Assembly: GCA_903873565.1 (NCBI GenBank)
Contig: CAIQOY010000044.1
Span: forward strand, 1-13,838
From: an uncultured Actinomycetes bacterium
GTDB taxonomy: Bacteria > Actinomycetota > Thermoleophilia > Gaiellales > F1-60-MAGs149
Length of the DNA: 13,838 nucleotides
Direction of reading: 5' to 3'
Of the stretch, positions 13,824 through 13,838 are shown one piece after another. Both the position numbers and the translations under genes were made by a program. The number at the start of each line of letters is the position of its first letter. The first letter of the stretch is position 1. The notes beneath the pieces were generated by a model. That model saw nothing but the letters and a program-made list of their open reading frames with translations, ran no database searches and had not been told where the DNA came from.

Positions 13824-13838
13824 TCGGCGTCCGGAAGG

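Noticed and set aside
1..13838. tRNA, rRNA, CRISPR arrays, insertion sequences, phage genes or attachment sites
   Set aside because: No spaced direct repeats, transposase or integrase motifs, or tRNA-like cloverleafs were seen. Gaps between genes are at most about 110 bases and base composition appears uniform.

Overview
The window comes from a very GC-rich genome (about three-quarters G+C by eye, strong G/C at third codon positions, only TGA and TAG stops). The GC content, leaderless-type promoters and gene families suggest a high-GC Actinomycetota. A Thermoleophilia/Solirubrobacterales-like host is possible but cannot be proved here. All eleven genes lie on the minus strand, so the text below follows transcription from high to low coordinates.

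Region A (13838 to about 8846) is a four-gene unit: a MoxR-family AAA+ ATPase, a DUF58 protein, a large membrane-bound transglutaminase-like protein (TgpA type) and a short three-TPR protein. The genes overlap or are 2-9 bases apart. MoxR-DUF58-transglutaminase is a well-known conserved cassette, probably a chaperone/maturation and envelope-associated peptidase-like system whose substrate is unknown.

Region B (about 8853 to 1309) is a six-gene operon: a TetR regulator, a Rieske non-haem iron oxygenase alpha subunit, a 119-residue orphan, an NDP-forming acyl-CoA synthetase, an acyl-CoA dehydrogenase and a second NDP-forming acyl-CoA synthetase. Every junction overlaps (GTGA, 14 nt, ATGA, TGATG, ATGA), so the genes are probably made together. 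A candidate promoter and an 18-bp inverted repeat sit at the tetR start. The enzymes suggest catabolism of an organic acid: thioesterification to CoA, alpha,beta-dehydrogenation, and an oxygenase step. The Rieske protein has Glu where many ring-hydroxylating enzymes have the bridging Asp, as in enzymes that oxidise quaternary amines such as carnitine monooxygenase. The substrate is not known.

Region C (1308 to 1) begins with a strong hairpin between the two units, then a gene cut by the window edge: a flavin oxidoreductase of the old-yellow-enzyme / 2,4-dienoyl-CoA reductase family with a 4Fe-4S motif. It appears to have its own promoter but may serve the same pathway.

No RNA genes, insertion sequences, CRISPR arrays or other mobile elements were seen. 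The most noteworthy signals are the compact Rieske/acyl-CoA operon with its orphan small protein, and the repeated promoter architecture: the first gene of each of the three transcription units lacks a Shine-Dalgarno sequence but has a TANNNT hexamer 6-7 bases before the start codon, whereas several internal genes have clear Shine-Dalgarno sites.
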